A stretch of DNA of 44,282 nucleotides from Loktanella sp. (GTDB lineage: Bacteria; Pseudomonadota; Alphaproteobacteria; Rhodobacterales; Rhodobacteraceae): contig JAIBDT010000017.1 of assembly GCA_024686085.1 (NCBI GenBank), positions 1-44,282 of the forward strand, written 5' to 3'. How positions within the stretch are numbered: position 1 is the first letter of the stretch; each line of letters begins with the position of its first letter. This document shows positions 17,615 through 26,107 of the stretch, piece by piece. The notes under the pieces were generated by a model that was not told the origin of the DNA, ran no database searches, and saw only the letters and a list, made by a program, of their open reading frames with translations. A program made the translations under genes and the position numbers.

Positions 17615-18354
17615 GTGGCAGGCTCGCTGACGGCACCACCATCGGGGTCGGTTTGCATATTGGCAAAGGCCTCGGGCGTGGTCTGGGTGAACATCACCTC
17701 GTCGCCTGCGCGCAGCACAAAAGGCGCATCCGTTTCTGGACGAAACAGGCGAAACGCGGTTTGCCCGATGTGCCGCCAACCCGTGGGGGTCGCGACGGGA
17801 AACAACACCAACTGACGGATCGCCACGCATAGCCCGCCTGCGGGTGTCTGCGCGGTCAGGGCGGTTTGGCGCGGAATATCCCAGACTTCTGGCAGCTCGC
17901 CCAAATAGGGCATTCCGGGCGCAAAACCGATCGTCTGCACGCGCACGCGGGCCCTAGAAATCGACGCAATGGCCTCTGCTCTGCTCAACCCTGCCGCTTG
18001 CGCCGCCTCGTCGAGTTGTGGGGCGTATGCGGGGTCAAAGACCGTTGGGACACGCCATAGCTTGCGACCCTGCGGCAAAGCGGCCCGAAACCAGTCTTGG
18101 GTTGCGACCAAAGCCTGCAACGCCGCGCGCATCGCGTCATGATCAACAGCCAAGGGATCAAACCGCACATAGGTCGATACCAGCGAGGTCGAGGTTTCCT
18201 GCACCCCTGCCAAATTCGCCTGTGTTACCGCATCGCGAAATGCCAGCGCCGCACGGTTTGCAGGCTCGGATAGCGCATCGGCAAAGCTAACAAGAAAGCC
18301 GTCAAAGCCAGCGGTCTTCAGGATCGGCCATGGGGTGTCTTGTGCATCTAACAT
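17611..18354 (-). CDS. pxpB: 5-oxoprolinase subunit B (KipI family)
   Basis: A 247-residue PxpB (KipI/AHS1 family). Visible signatures are SLVSTYVRFDPL near residue 60, the core motif IGFAPGMPYLGELP at about 145-158, and the tail PTGWRHIGQTAFRLF. The length matches the family. It begins 44 bases after the stop of the solute-binding protein gene, so it probably belongs to the tctDE transcript. In Bacillus, KipI inhibits kinase KinA, but in proteobacteria the B/C/A triad is a 5-oxoprolinase. Whether it also touches the neighbouring kinase TctE is speculation. Confidence 0.93.
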   Translation of the reverse strand: MLDAQDTPWPILKTAGFDGFLVSFADALSEPANRAALAFRDAVTQANLAGVQETSTSLVSTYVRFDPLAVDHDAMRAALQALVATQDWFRAALPQGRKLWRVPTVFDPAYAPQLDEAAQAAGLSRAEAIASISRARVRVQTIGFAPGMPYLGELPEVWDIPRQTALTAQTPAGGLCVAIRQLVLFPVATPTGWRHIGQTAFRLFRPETDAPFVLRAGDEVMFTQTTPEAFANMQTDPDGGAVSEPAT

Positions 18355-18398
18355 AGGCGCACTTTAGGGCGGTCTATGGCAGATGTGCAATCGGCAGA

Positions 18399-19427
18399 TC
18401 ACTTATCTTGCAATAGTGAGTTTTCCCAGTTCCGCAAGAAATTGCGCCGCTTGAGTTGATCCATGAACACCAACAATCCGGGGCCAAACCGAATAGGGCG
18501 CAGCGACGAATTGGCCTGTAATGCAGCCGTATCAATCGCAGGCAGGCCAGATGCGGTCACCAAATCAGGCCGTTGGTTTAGCCGCGATAAAAAGTCGATC
18601 ATCGCATAGGCTGCTTGGGTATTTTGCGCCGTATTGGGGATAAGCGACGTGCGCAGCATCACATTCACATAGTCCTCTAGCTCGATAATCTGGAACCCTT
18701 TCGTCGTCGCCAATTCGCTGGCCGCGTAACTGCCCAGCACATTATACGCGAGACCCAGTTTGCCGCTGGCCACATCACGGATCATATCGCCAGAGCAGCA
18801 GTATAGCTTGGCATCCAACCGGCCCATGACCTCCATCAGGCGCCAGAACGCCTCGCTATTGCGGCTGTCTTGGGTCGCCATCAAATAGCCAAACCCAGAG
18901 GTCCGCACGTCATAGGTGCCAACGCGGCCCTGAAACCGGTCGGGATTGGCGCGCAAAACCTCGATCAGCGCGTCCCTTGTGCGCGGCGCGTCATCTTTGG
19001 CAAAGAACGCGTCAGACACGACCAAGACCGCAGGCTCTTGGGTGAAGGCAAAGACCTGATTGCGCCAATTCGCCCAAGACGGCAAGCGCGCAGCCCCCGT
19101 ATAGGATTGCGCATAGCCGTCATTGGCCAGCTTTGTTTGCAAATCCATCGCCGAAGAAATCGCCAGATCAAATGACGCGCCCTCAACCTCGATTGCATGC
19201 ATCAAATCGGTCGTACCAGTGACGGTGTACTCAATCGTCAGCCCCGGTTGGGTCGCTTGAAACGCACGGATGATCGGATCAAAAACACCCAAGTCAGCGG
19301 TAGAGATAATCTTGAATACCGCACGTTCAGGGTCGGCAGGGTAAATCCGCTGTTCCTCGATCTCAAAGGCCAGCGCTGGCCCCGAAAACAAGGCAACCGC
19401 TAGCGCGGCAAATAGAGGCAAACGCAT
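18399..19427 (-). CDS. Periplasmic solute-binding protein in a two-component operon (PgtC/FbpA-like)
   Basis: A 342-residue periplasmic binding protein with signal peptide MRLPLFAALAVALFSGPALA. The mature part has the type II binding-protein layout (FKIISTADLGVFDPIIRAF, TVTGTTDLMHAIE, LAYNVLGSYAASELA), as in AfuA/FbpA and PgtC proteins. A double Cys (LYCCSGD) may form a disulfide. No ABC permease or ATPase gene is nearby. The gene overlaps the 3' end of tctE by 28 bases and is preceded by AAGGGA. By analogy with PgtABC, where a binding protein acts in signalling to its kinase, it may be a ligand-sensing accessory of TctE; this is inference. Confidence 0.85.
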   Translation of the reverse strand: MRLPLFAALAVALFSGPALAFEIEEQRIYPADPERAVFKIISTADLGVFDPIIRAFQATQPGLTIEYTVTGTTDLMHAIEVEGASFDLAISSAMDLQTKLANDGYAQSYTGAARLPSWANWRNQVFAFTQEPAVLVVSDAFFAKDDAPRTRDALIEVLRANPDRFQGRVGTYDVRTSGFGYLMATQDSRNSEAFWRLMEVMGRLDAKLYCCSGDMIRDVASGKLGLAYNVLGSYAASELATTKGFQIIELEDYVNVMLRTSLIPNTAQNTQAAYAMIDFLSRLNQRPDLVTASGLPAIDTAALQANSSLRPIRFGPGLLVFMDQLKRRNFLRNWENSLLQDK

Positions 19428-20770
19428 GCGCCGATCCCTTCGTTGTTGTGGCTGATCTCGATGCCACCGCCATGGGCACGGGCGACCTCGTCGGCAATCG
19501 TCAGACCCAAGCCTGATCCAACAATGTCGCCCACATTCGCGCCGCGCTGATAGCGCGTAGTGACCCGCGACATGTCCGTATCGCCAAAGCCGCGCCCTTG
19601 ATCGGTGAACGAAATGCGGATCGTCTCGCCCACCTTGATCGTGGCGCTGATGTTGCTGTCTTCGGGCGAGTATTTGATCGCATTATCAAGAATGTTCTGC
19701 AGCGCCGCTTGCAGCAAAATACCATCCCCTTGGAACGGGATCGGGTCGTTACCAAAATCAGTGCGGATCGCGATATCTTTCAGGTCTGCTGTCGGTACCA
19801 GCCTGTCGCAAGTCTCGGTCATCAAGACCACCAGATCAAGGTCGTCACGCGCCAGACTATCGGCCCGAAACGTGACCATCGCATGATCCAGCATTTGCCC
19901 CGCCGACCGCGCGCTTTCGTCAATGGCGCGGATCATCTCGCGGATCGCCTTTTTATGCTCGGGCTTGTTCAGCTTGCGGTGCGTAACTTCGGCTTGCGTG
20001 CGCACGGTGGCAAGCGGGGTGCGCACACGGTGGGCGGCTTCGGCGATGAAATCCTCACTGCGGCCCAAAGACGTGCGCAGCCGCGCCATAAAGCTATTCA
20101 GCGCATCCACCAAGGGCACCAATTCGGCGGGCGTCTCGGCGGTGACAGGGCGCAAGTCCTTCGGGCCACGCCGTGTCACCGCTGCGGTCATGCGGTCAAT
20201 CGGGGCCAGCGCGGAACTGGCCGCCCATAAGCTAAGGGCGGTGGCCAGCAAGAAGAACCCGACGCCAACACCCGTCGCTGTGGTCGTGATGCGTTGCGAT
20301 GTAGCCTCTAGGCCCAGCCGCGTTTGCGCAACCGTGACCACCACATTGGTCGATTGCGCCGCACTGCCCACAGGACGCATGACCGACACCGATCTGACCT
20401 CATCGCCGCGATAGTCATAGGTATCAAACACAGGCGATCCGGGGCGTGGGGGGGCGCTGGGGGGCGGCAAGTCGGCGTAGCCCGTCAAGCTGTTGCCACT
20501 GACTACAACATGATAGAAAACGCGGTCCTCGCTGACAGTGCCCAGCATCGACAGGGCGGAATAGGGCAGTTCCAGCGAGACACTGCCATTGTCACTGCGC
20601 AGGCTGTCGGCAATCGCTGTGGCAGAGGCGGCAAGGATACTATCTTGGGTGGCTTCGGCGGTGTTTTCGGCCACCACGCGCAGGGTCAAAAAGAACGCCA
20701 AGGACAACAGCGCCGCAATGCCACCGAGTTGAAAAAACAGGCGTCTGCGAATGGACCCTTGGACCTTCAT
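19400..20770 (-). CDS. tctE: Sensor histidine kinase, TctE type
   Basis: A 456-residue membrane kinase. Helices at about 12-32 and 165-185 bracket a periplasmic domain of about 130 residues with a Pro-rich insert (PPPSAPPRPGSP). A HAMP-like linker (TAAVTRRGPKDLRPV) and the H-box AEAAHRVRTPLATVR with His247 follow, then the N-box NILDNAIKY, G1 box DQGRGFGD and G2 box GSGLGLTIA. The start overlaps the tctD stop (ATGA). TctD/TctE pairs control tricarboxylate transporters of the TctABC type; the divergent tctCBA genes are the expected target. Confidence 0.92.
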   Translation of the reverse strand: MKVQGSIRRRLFFQLGGIAALLSLAFFLTLRVVAENTAEATQDSILAASATAIADSLRSDNGSVSLELPYSALSMLGTVSEDRVFYHVVVSGNSLTGYADLPPPSAPPRPGSPVFDTYDYRGDEVRSVSVMRPVGSAAQSTNVVVTVAQTRLGLEATSQRITTTATGVGVGFFLLATALSLWAASSALAPIDRMTAAVTRRGPKDLRPVTAETPAELVPLVDALNSFMARLRTSLGRSEDFIAEAAHRVRTPLATVRTQAEVTHRKLNKPEHKKAIREMIRAIDESARSAGQMLDHAMVTFRADSLARDDLDLVVLMTETCDRLVPTADLKDIAIRTDFGNDPIPFQGDGILLQAALQNILDNAIKYSPEDSNISATIKVGETIRISFTDQGRGFGDTDMSRVTTRYQRGANVGDIVGSGLGLTIADEVARAHGGGIEISHNNEGIGACVCLYLPR

Positions 20771-21432
20771 CGGGCGACCAACCTGTAGCCCATGCCGCGC
20801 ACGGTTTCTAACGCAGCACCGGACCCTTCTAGGCGTTTGCGCAGGCGGCCCACATAAACCTCAATCGCGTTTTCCGACGCCTCGTCCGAGAACGAAAACA
20901 AGCGGTCCATCAGATGCGTTTTTGAAAACACCTGTCCCGGCGCGTTAAAGAAAATCTCCAACAAGCGCAGCTCTCGGTTTCGCAAGGCAGTCGCCTGACC
21001 ATCCCAAACGATTTCACCTTTTGTCGAATCAAGCACAGTGCCCGCAAAGCTGGTTTGATTGGCCGCCACGCCACTTTGACGGCGCAAAACAGCACGGCAG
21101 CGGGCCTCTAGCTCGGAAAAATCGAACGGCTTGGTGATATAATCGTCGGCCCCAAGGTCCAGCAAACCAACCCGATCCGACACCGCAGAACGTGCGGTAA
21201 TCACGATTACAGGGGTACGTTTCGCGGCGCGTCTGTGCCGTTCCAGAAAGTCGCGACCATCACCGTCGGGCAACATAATATCAAGCAATATCAAGTCGTA
21301 ATCAGCAACCGCGATGCAGGCATCTGCACCCGCCAGCGTATCCGCATGATCCACCGCATGGCCGTCTAACTGCAACCGCTCGACAACAGCGCCCGCCAGC
21401 TTTGGATTATCCTCAATCAGCAGGTATCGCAT
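20767..21432 (-). CDS. tctD: OmpR-family response regulator, TctD type
   Basis: A 221-residue regulator with receiver domain 1-115: acidic pair at 7-8, phosphoacceptor Asp51 in LILLDIMLPDGDG, Thr in VITARS and Lys in ITKPFDF. The winged-helix domain (about 128-218) contains RNRELRLLEIFF and ends RGMGYRLVAR. It is the first gene of the minus-strand operon tctD-tctE-binding protein-pxpBCA. The 98-base region between its start and the divergent tctC start holds an 11-bp-spaced direct repeat that is the natural candidate for its binding site. Confidence 0.93.
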   Translation of the reverse strand: MRYLLIEDNPKLAGAVVERLQLDGHAVDHADTLAGADACIAVADYDLILLDIMLPDGDGRDFLERHRRAAKRTPVIVITARSAVSDRVGLLDLGADDYITKPFDFSELEARCRAVLRRQSGVAANQTSFAGTVLDSTKGEIVWDGQATALRNRELRLLEIFFNAPGQVFSKTHLMDRLFSFSDEASENAIEVYVGRLRKRLEGSGAALETVRGMGYRLVAR

Positions 21433-21451
21433 GGGTGACCTTTTTGCGGGC

Positions 21452-21472
21452 GTGACAGGTTGGTGTCAGGTT
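21452..21472. promoter_or_regulatory. Tandem repeat, candidate TctD operator
   Basis: GTGACAGGTT (21452-21461) and GTGTCAGGTT (21463-21472) match at nine of ten positions and are spaced 11 bp, one helical turn, as expected for an OmpR-type dimer. They lie midway between the divergent tctD and tctC starts, so they could control both directions. Confidence 0.65.
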
Positions 21473-21490
21473 AAGGCGGTTGGGTGTGAA

Positions 21491-21513
21491 CATGGGCGGG
21501 GAAACCCGCCATG
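21491..21513 (+). other. Hairpin in the tctC leader
   Basis: CATGGGCGGG, loop GAAA, CCCGCCATG: a nine-pair stem with one bulged G, 7 bases before the GGAGGAAACC ribosome binding site of tctC. It may affect mRNA stability or ribosome access. The high-copy binding-protein message of such operons often needs extra stability. Confidence 0.5.
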
Positions 21514-21530
21514 TCAAACGGGAGGAAACC

Positions 21531-22499
21531 ATGACAAATCGTCTTTTCAAGGCGCTCGCGACGAGTGCCGTTTTGGGTCTTAGCGCCACAACTGCTGCAA
21601 CAGCTGCCGAATGCGTTGCACCAGCAAACCCCGGCGGTGGCTGGGACTTTACTTGCCGCCAGATCGGCAAAATCCTATTCGACATCGGCCAAGTTGATAG
21701 CCCTGTTCAGGTCACCAACCTTGCAGGTGCAGGCGGCGGTTTGGCGTTCAGCACAGTGGTCAACGAACGCAACGACGACGCGGAACTGATCGTTGCGGCA
21801 TCTTCTGCGACAACAACACGTTTGGCGCAAAACGCCTACGGCGGCGCGACGGCTGATCAGGTGCGCTTTGTCGGCGCTATCGGTGCCGATCCAGGTGTGA
21901 TCGTTGTGGCAGCTGACAGCCCTTTCCAGTCGTTGAACGACATGGTCGAAGCGATCAAAGCGGATCCGGGTTCGGTTGCATTCGCGGGCGGCTCTGCAGT
22001 TGGCGGTTTTGACCACATGAAGCCTTTGCAGGTCATGCTCGCGTCCGGTTTCGACGACATCACAGCGATCAAATACATCGGTGTTGACGGTGGTGCAGAC
22101 GCAATCACACAGACTGTTGGTGGCTTTACACAGGCAATGACAGGCGACATGTCCGAGATCGTTGGCTTTGTGAACTCTGGCGAAGTCCGTGTTCTTGCGG
22201 TTCTGACCGAAGAGCGCGTTCCAGGTTTTGACGATATCCCAACTGCACGTGAGCAGGGCATCGACGTTGTGTCTGTGAACTGGCGCGGTCTGTACGTACC
22301 GGGTGGCATCTCTGACGCTGACTTCCAAAAGTGGGCTGATCGTCTTCAGGCTGTTGCGGACTCTGCGGAGTGGCAGCAAGCGATGACCGACAACGGTCTT
22401 GCACCATTCACTAAAGTTGGTGGCGATTTCCAGTCATGGATCGACGGTGTTGTTGCGCAGACAGAAGAGCTGTCCCGCAAAATTGGTGTGATCCAGTAA
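21531..22499 (+). CDS. tctC: Tripartite tricarboxylate transporter substrate-binding protein
   Basis: A 322-residue periplasmic binding protein of the TctC/BugD family. Signal peptide MTNRLFKALATSAVLGLSAT is followed by a mature start near AAECVAP. The family motif NPGGGWDFTCRQIGK (positions about 30-44) holds the carboxylate-binding loop, with NLAGAGGGLAFS next and AGGSAVGGFDHMK in the middle. ATG 21531 has GGAGGAAACC upstream; an upstream in-frame TTG at 21480 lacks such support. It captures a mono-, di- or tricarboxylate and delivers it to TctAB. tctB follows after one base. Confidence 0.95.
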   Translation: MTNRLFKALATSAVLGLSATTAATAAECVAPANPGGGWDFTCRQIGKILFDIGQVDSPVQVTNLAGAGGGLAFSTVVNERNDDAELIVAASSATTTRLAQNAYGGATADQVRFVGAIGADPGVIVVAADSPFQSLNDMVEAIKADPGSVAFAGGSAVGGFDHMKPLQVMLASGFDDITAIKYIGVDGGADAITQTVGGFTQAMTGDMSEIVGFVNSGEVRVLAVLTEERVPGFDDIPTAREQGIDVVSVNWRGLYVPGGISDADFQKWADRLQAVADSAEWQQAMTDNGLAPFTKVGGDFQSWIDGVVAQTEELSRKIGVIQ

Positions 22500-22500
22500 G

Positions 22501-22947
22501 ATGACACGCCTGACAGACCGCATCTTTGGTCTGGTCACAATTCTGGTGGCGTTCATGTATATCATGAACGCCACGCAGATACAGGCCAGCTTTTTGTCGG
22601 ACCCTGTTGGGTCCAAAACATTTCCGATCATTGTGGCGCTTGTTGCTGTGATCTGTGGCGGCGTGATGATCCTACGCCCCGATGAAGAACCCGATTGGCC
22701 CGAAGGCATGACCTTGCTGTCGATTGGTATCAGTGTCGCGCTTTTGATCGCCTATTCTTACGCGCTAAAACCTATGGGCTTTATGATCCCGACGGCAATT
22801 GTCGCGGGCGCAATCAGCTATCAGATTTCACCGCGTCCGCGCTTTGCCGCCATCGCCGGGATCGGCCTGTCGGTTGGGTTGTTCATACTGTTCAAGTTCA
22901 TCTTGGGCCTTGGCCTGACGGGCCTGCCAAAAGGGATGGGTTTCTAA
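22501..22947 (+). CDS. tctB: Tripartite tricarboxylate transporter, small membrane subunit
   Basis: A 148-residue membrane subunit with four hydrophobic segments: about 9-27 (IFGLVTILVAFMYIMNA), 38-56, 75-98 and 118-140. The segment SDPVGSKTFPIIVALV is the family hallmark. It starts one base after tctC stops, and tctA begins on the base after its own stop. With TctA and TctC it forms a secondary transporter driven by ion gradients. Confidence 0.92.
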   Translation: MTRLTDRIFGLVTILVAFMYIMNATQIQASFLSDPVGSKTFPIIVALVAVICGGVMILRPDEEPDWPEGMTLLSIGISVALLIAYSYALKPMGFMIPTAIVAGAISYQISPRPRFAAIAGIGLSVGLFILFKFILGLGLTGLPKGMGF

Positions 22948-24453
22948 ATGGATATCTTATCAAACCTCGCGCTCGGCGTTGAAATTGCGCTGTCGCCTTG
23001 GACGCTGTTCCTTGCCGTGATTGGCTGTTTTCTTGGCACGATCATCGGCGCGTTGCCCGGTCTTGGACCATCAAACGGCGTGGCGATCATGATCCCACTG
23101 ACGTTTACGATGGGGCTGGACGCAACAGCGGCCTTGGTGCTGCTAACATCGATCTACTACGGTGCGATGTATGGCGGACGGATTTCATCAATTCTGCTGA
23201 ACATTCCCGGCGACGAGCCTGCGCTGATGACCACTCTCGACGGCTACCCGATGGCGAAACAAGGTCGCGCTGGCGACGCTTTGGTGATCTCGGGCGTATC
23301 GTCCTTTGTGGGCGCTTTACTGGCGACCATCGGGCTTGCGTTTCTTGCCCCTATGCTTAGCCGGATTGCTTACCAATTTGGTCCTGCGGAATACTTCGCA
23401 CTTTACCTCTTGGCATTCTCCACCCTTGGTGGAATCTCCTCCAACAACCAAGCCAAAGCGGCCCTTGCGTCCTGCTTTGGTCTGATGATCGCGATGATCG
23501 GGCTTGATCCGAACTCTGGGATGCCGCGCCTGACGGGGGGTAATTTGCACCTGATGGACGGGGTTGATTTCCTTGTGGCGATCGTTGGCCTGTTTGCGGT
23601 GTCCGAGGTGTTTTTCTTCATCGAAAGCCACGGCAAATCGGGCGCATTAGGGATCAAGCTGGACAAAGTGACCGTGCCTTGGCGCGATATCTGGAACACA
23701 CGCTGGACGATGCTACGTTCATCGATCCTTGGCTTTGTCGCAGGCGTCTTACCCGGTGCGGGCGCGTCTTTGGGCAGCTTTATGACCTACATGATGGAGA
23801 AATCCATCGCGGGTGAAAAAGGTGGCTTTGGGACTGGGGCCGTCAAAGGCGTCGCAGCACCCGAGGCAGGCAATAACGCGGCGGCTGGCGGTGCGCTGGT
23901 GCCCATGCTGACACTTGGCGTGCCCGGATCAGGGACAACCGCGGTATTACTTGCCGTGCTGATGACGCTCAATATCACACCGGGTCCGACATTGTTCACA
24001 GACCGCCCTGATGTAGTCTGGGGGCTGATTGCTTCGCTTTTGATCGCGAACTTTGTGCTTTTGGCGATGAACGTGCCAATGGTCAAAGTCTTCGTCAAAG
24101 TGCTGCAAGTGCCGCCTGCGGTTCTGATGCCCGGTGTCACGATGATTAGCTTTGTAGGTATCTACTCGCTGACAGGCAGCTACTTTGACCTGCTATTGGT
24201 CGTGGCCTTCGGGGTGATGGGATACGTCCTGCGCAAGCTGGACATCCCGACCGTGCCTGTGATCATGGGCATCTTGCTTGGCAACGCGATGGAGAAATCC
24301 CTGCGCGATGCGATGGTGCTGTCAGACGGGGAATGGACCTATCTGTTCGGCTCTGCCATCTCGACAGGGCTGATCATCGCAGCAGTTCTCGGGTTCATCG
24401 CACCGATCTTCTTACGGCGTTACCTGACAAAACCACAAAGGGTCTCTGACTAA
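22948..24453 (+). CDS. tctA: Tripartite tricarboxylate transporter, large permease subunit
   Basis: A 501-residue permease with about twelve hydrophobic helices. It shows both family signature loops, GALPGLGPSNGVAIMIPLTF near residues 34-53 and the related GVLPGAGASLGSFMTYMMEK near 266-285, plus YGGRISSILLNIPGDEPALM and GVPGSGTTAVLLAVL. It forms the translocation path with TctB. The stop shares one base with the start of the AtuA-like gene (TAATG), so transport and enzyme genes are co-translated. Length matches the family. Confidence 0.96.
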   Translation: MDILSNLALGVEIALSPWTLFLAVIGCFLGTIIGALPGLGPSNGVAIMIPLTFTMGLDATAALVLLTSIYYGAMYGGRISSILLNIPGDEPALMTTLDGYPMAKQGRAGDALVISGVSSFVGALLATIGLAFLAPMLSRIAYQFGPAEYFALYLLAFSTLGGISSNNQAKAALASCFGLMIAMIGLDPNSGMPRLTGGNLHLMDGVDFLVAIVGLFAVSEVFFFIESHGKSGALGIKLDKVTVPWRDIWNTRWTMLRSSILGFVAGVLPGAGASLGSFMTYMMEKSIAGEKGGFGTGAVKGVAAPEAGNNAAAGGALVPMLTLGVPGSGTTAVLLAVLMTLNITPGPTLFTDRPDVVWGLIASLLIANFVLLAMNVPMVKVFVKVLQVPPAVLMPGVTMISFVGIYSLTGSYFDLLLVVAFGVMGYVLRKLDIPTVPVIMGILLGNAMEKSLRDAMVLSDGEWTYLFGSAISTGLIIAAVLGFIAPIFLRRYLTKPQRVSD

Positions 24454-25802
24454 TGGTAAAAGTGTTGATCCCTTCAGGGGCCTTGGGTTTAGGCTATGAT
24501 CGTGAAGCCCTCGCAAGAGGGATCGCACTGCAACCGGACATCATTGCAATTGATGGCGGCTCCACGGATTCGGGGCCGCATTATCTGGGCACAGGCACAT
24601 CAAAATACTCGCGTAGCTCGACAAAGGCCGAGTGGCGCGAGTTGATGGCCGCCCGCGCACAGGCGGGCGTGCCGCTGATCATTGGGACCGCTGGCACATG
24701 CGGGGCGGACGACGCGGTGGATTGGCTGGTGGAGATCACCCGCGAGATTGCATCCGAGACCGGCGAAACCCTGCGTCTTGCGATCCTCAAAAGCGGCCAA
24801 GACAACCAAGCAATGATTGCGGCATTGGGCGAAGGGCGGATCACCCCCCTGCCCGCCGCACCCGACATTTCAGACGCGATCCTTGCGGATTGCACCAATA
24901 TCGTGGCCCTTGCAGGGGCCGAGCAAATCCAAGCGGCCCTCGACACAGGCGCCGATATCGTCATCGCAGGACGGACCACAGACACCGCGATCATCTCGGC
25001 ACTACCACTTGCACGCGGATGTCACGCAGGCGGCGCATGGCATGGGGCCAAGATCGGCGAATGCGGCGCACTGGCAACAACCAGCCCGAACTCTGGCACC
25101 ATCATGATCGACTTTGACGCGGACGGCTTCACCATGACACCCATGGGGTCTCAGGCCCGCGCAACCCCGCATACGGTCTCGGCGCATATGCTTTATGAAA
25201 ACTCCGACCCGCATATCCTGTTCGAACCCGGTGGGCATCTGGACGTGCGCGGATCGACCTATACGGCCATCGACGACCGCCAAGTACGGGTCACAGGATC
25301 CAAATGGGTGCCCTCGGATCGCTACACCGTCAAGCTAGAAGGCGCACGCCTTGTCGGCTATCAGACCGTTTCACTGGCACTGGTGCGCGATGCGCGCTAC
25401 GTGGCTAACATCCGCACATGGTGCGACGACATCATGGAAAAATGCACAGCCAAAGCAAAGGCGCGCGTCGGTGGCACATTCGACATTGAGCTGCGACTGA
25501 TCGGCGTTGACGCGACCTTGGGGGCGCTGGACACATCCCATGTGGCCGGCACGGAAGTTGGAGTCATGGGGATCGTGACTGCCCAGACAGAGGCGTTATC
25601 ACGTGAGGTCGCCAAGATGCTCAACCCCTACCTGTTGCACCATCCGCTGACCGAACAGGAAGAAATGCCAACCTTCGCATTCCCCTTTTCACCCCCCGAA
25701 ATGTCACGCGGGGCAATCCACGAATTCTGCCTCAACCACGTGCTAGAGATCGACAATCCAATGAACGTATTCCGCCTGACCGTAGAGGACATCACACCAT
25801 GA
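24453..25802 (+). CDS. Acyclic terpene utilisation AtuA-like protein (DUF1446)
   Basis: A 449-residue DUF1446 protein. Signatures include IPSGALGLGYDREALARGI at the N-terminus, AIDGGSTDSGPHYLGTG, GTAGTCGADDAVDW, DIVIAGRTTDTAII and the C-terminal HEFCLNHVLEIDNP. AtuA was named from the Pseudomonas terpene gene cluster, but its reaction is not established. Here no other atu gene is present. Instead it is coupled to a TctABC transporter and to DUF4387, so terpene catabolism is unlikely and an organic-acid substrate is inferred. The downstream gene overlaps by four bases. Confidence 0.88.
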   Translation: MVKVLIPSGALGLGYDREALARGIALQPDIIAIDGGSTDSGPHYLGTGTSKYSRSSTKAEWRELMAARAQAGVPLIIGTAGTCGADDAVDWLVEITREIASETGETLRLAILKSGQDNQAMIAALGEGRITPLPAAPDISDAILADCTNIVALAGAEQIQAALDTGADIVIAGRTTDTAIISALPLARGCHAGGAWHGAKIGECGALATTSPNSGTIMIDFDADGFTMTPMGSQARATPHTVSAHMLYENSDPHILFEPGGHLDVRGSTYTAIDDRQVRVTGSKWVPSDRYTVKLEGARLVGYQTVSLALVRDARYVANIRTWCDDIMEKCTAKAKARVGGTFDIELRLIGVDATLGALDTSHVAGTEVGVMGIVTAQTEALSREVAKMLNPYLLHHPLTEQEEMPTFAFPFSPPEMSRGAIHEFCLNHVLEIDNPMNVFRLTVEDITP

Positions 25803-26098
25803 CCCGCCTTACAGATGTGGCTACAAAGATCAGGTCAAAAAACGCAGGGCCGTTCTGGCTAACCGTTGATATTTTCTGCGGCGATGCGGATGCCTATGCG
25901 CGGATCAGCGCAGGCATTAGCAGCGCGCAAGTGGCGGACCTGTTTCAGATCAATCAAGCCTCACTGAAACGGTTCGACTTGGCCGATTTGCACGTCGTGA
26001 AATTCAGCCTGCCGCGGCCTTGCGTGCAAGGGACGGCTGCTGATCGGGACATGCACGGCGCGTCCTTTGCCAATCTTCTAGCCGAAATGGACGTCTAA
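25799..26098 (+). CDS. DUF4387 / AtuA-like partner protein
   Basis: A 99-residue DUF4387 protein (TRLTDVATKIRSKNAGPFW, TVDIFCGDADAYARI, FSLPRPCVQGTAADRDMHG). In many bacteria this domain is either fused to or encoded next to DUF1446 proteins, so the two probably form one enzyme. The start overlaps the AtuA-like stop (ATGA). It is the last gene of the plus-strand tctCBA operon and faces the Mrp operon convergently with a 9-base gap. The reaction is not known. Confidence 0.87.
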   Translation: MTRLTDVATKIRSKNAGPFWLTVDIFCGDADAYARISAGISSAQVADLFQINQASLKRFDLADLHVVKFSLPRPCVQGTAADRDMHGASFANLLAEMDV

Positions 26099-26107
26099 CG
26101 CGGGCGT

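Noticed and set aside
16589..17830. Longer start for pxpC at 17830
   Set aside because: The extra 72 residues have no family counterpart and would overlap most of the pxpB end; ATG 17614 has the family N-terminus and a four-base overlap.
21675..22379. Long minus-strand frame inside tctC
   Set aside because: Shadow of the tctC coding frame, which has a clear signal peptide and family motifs.
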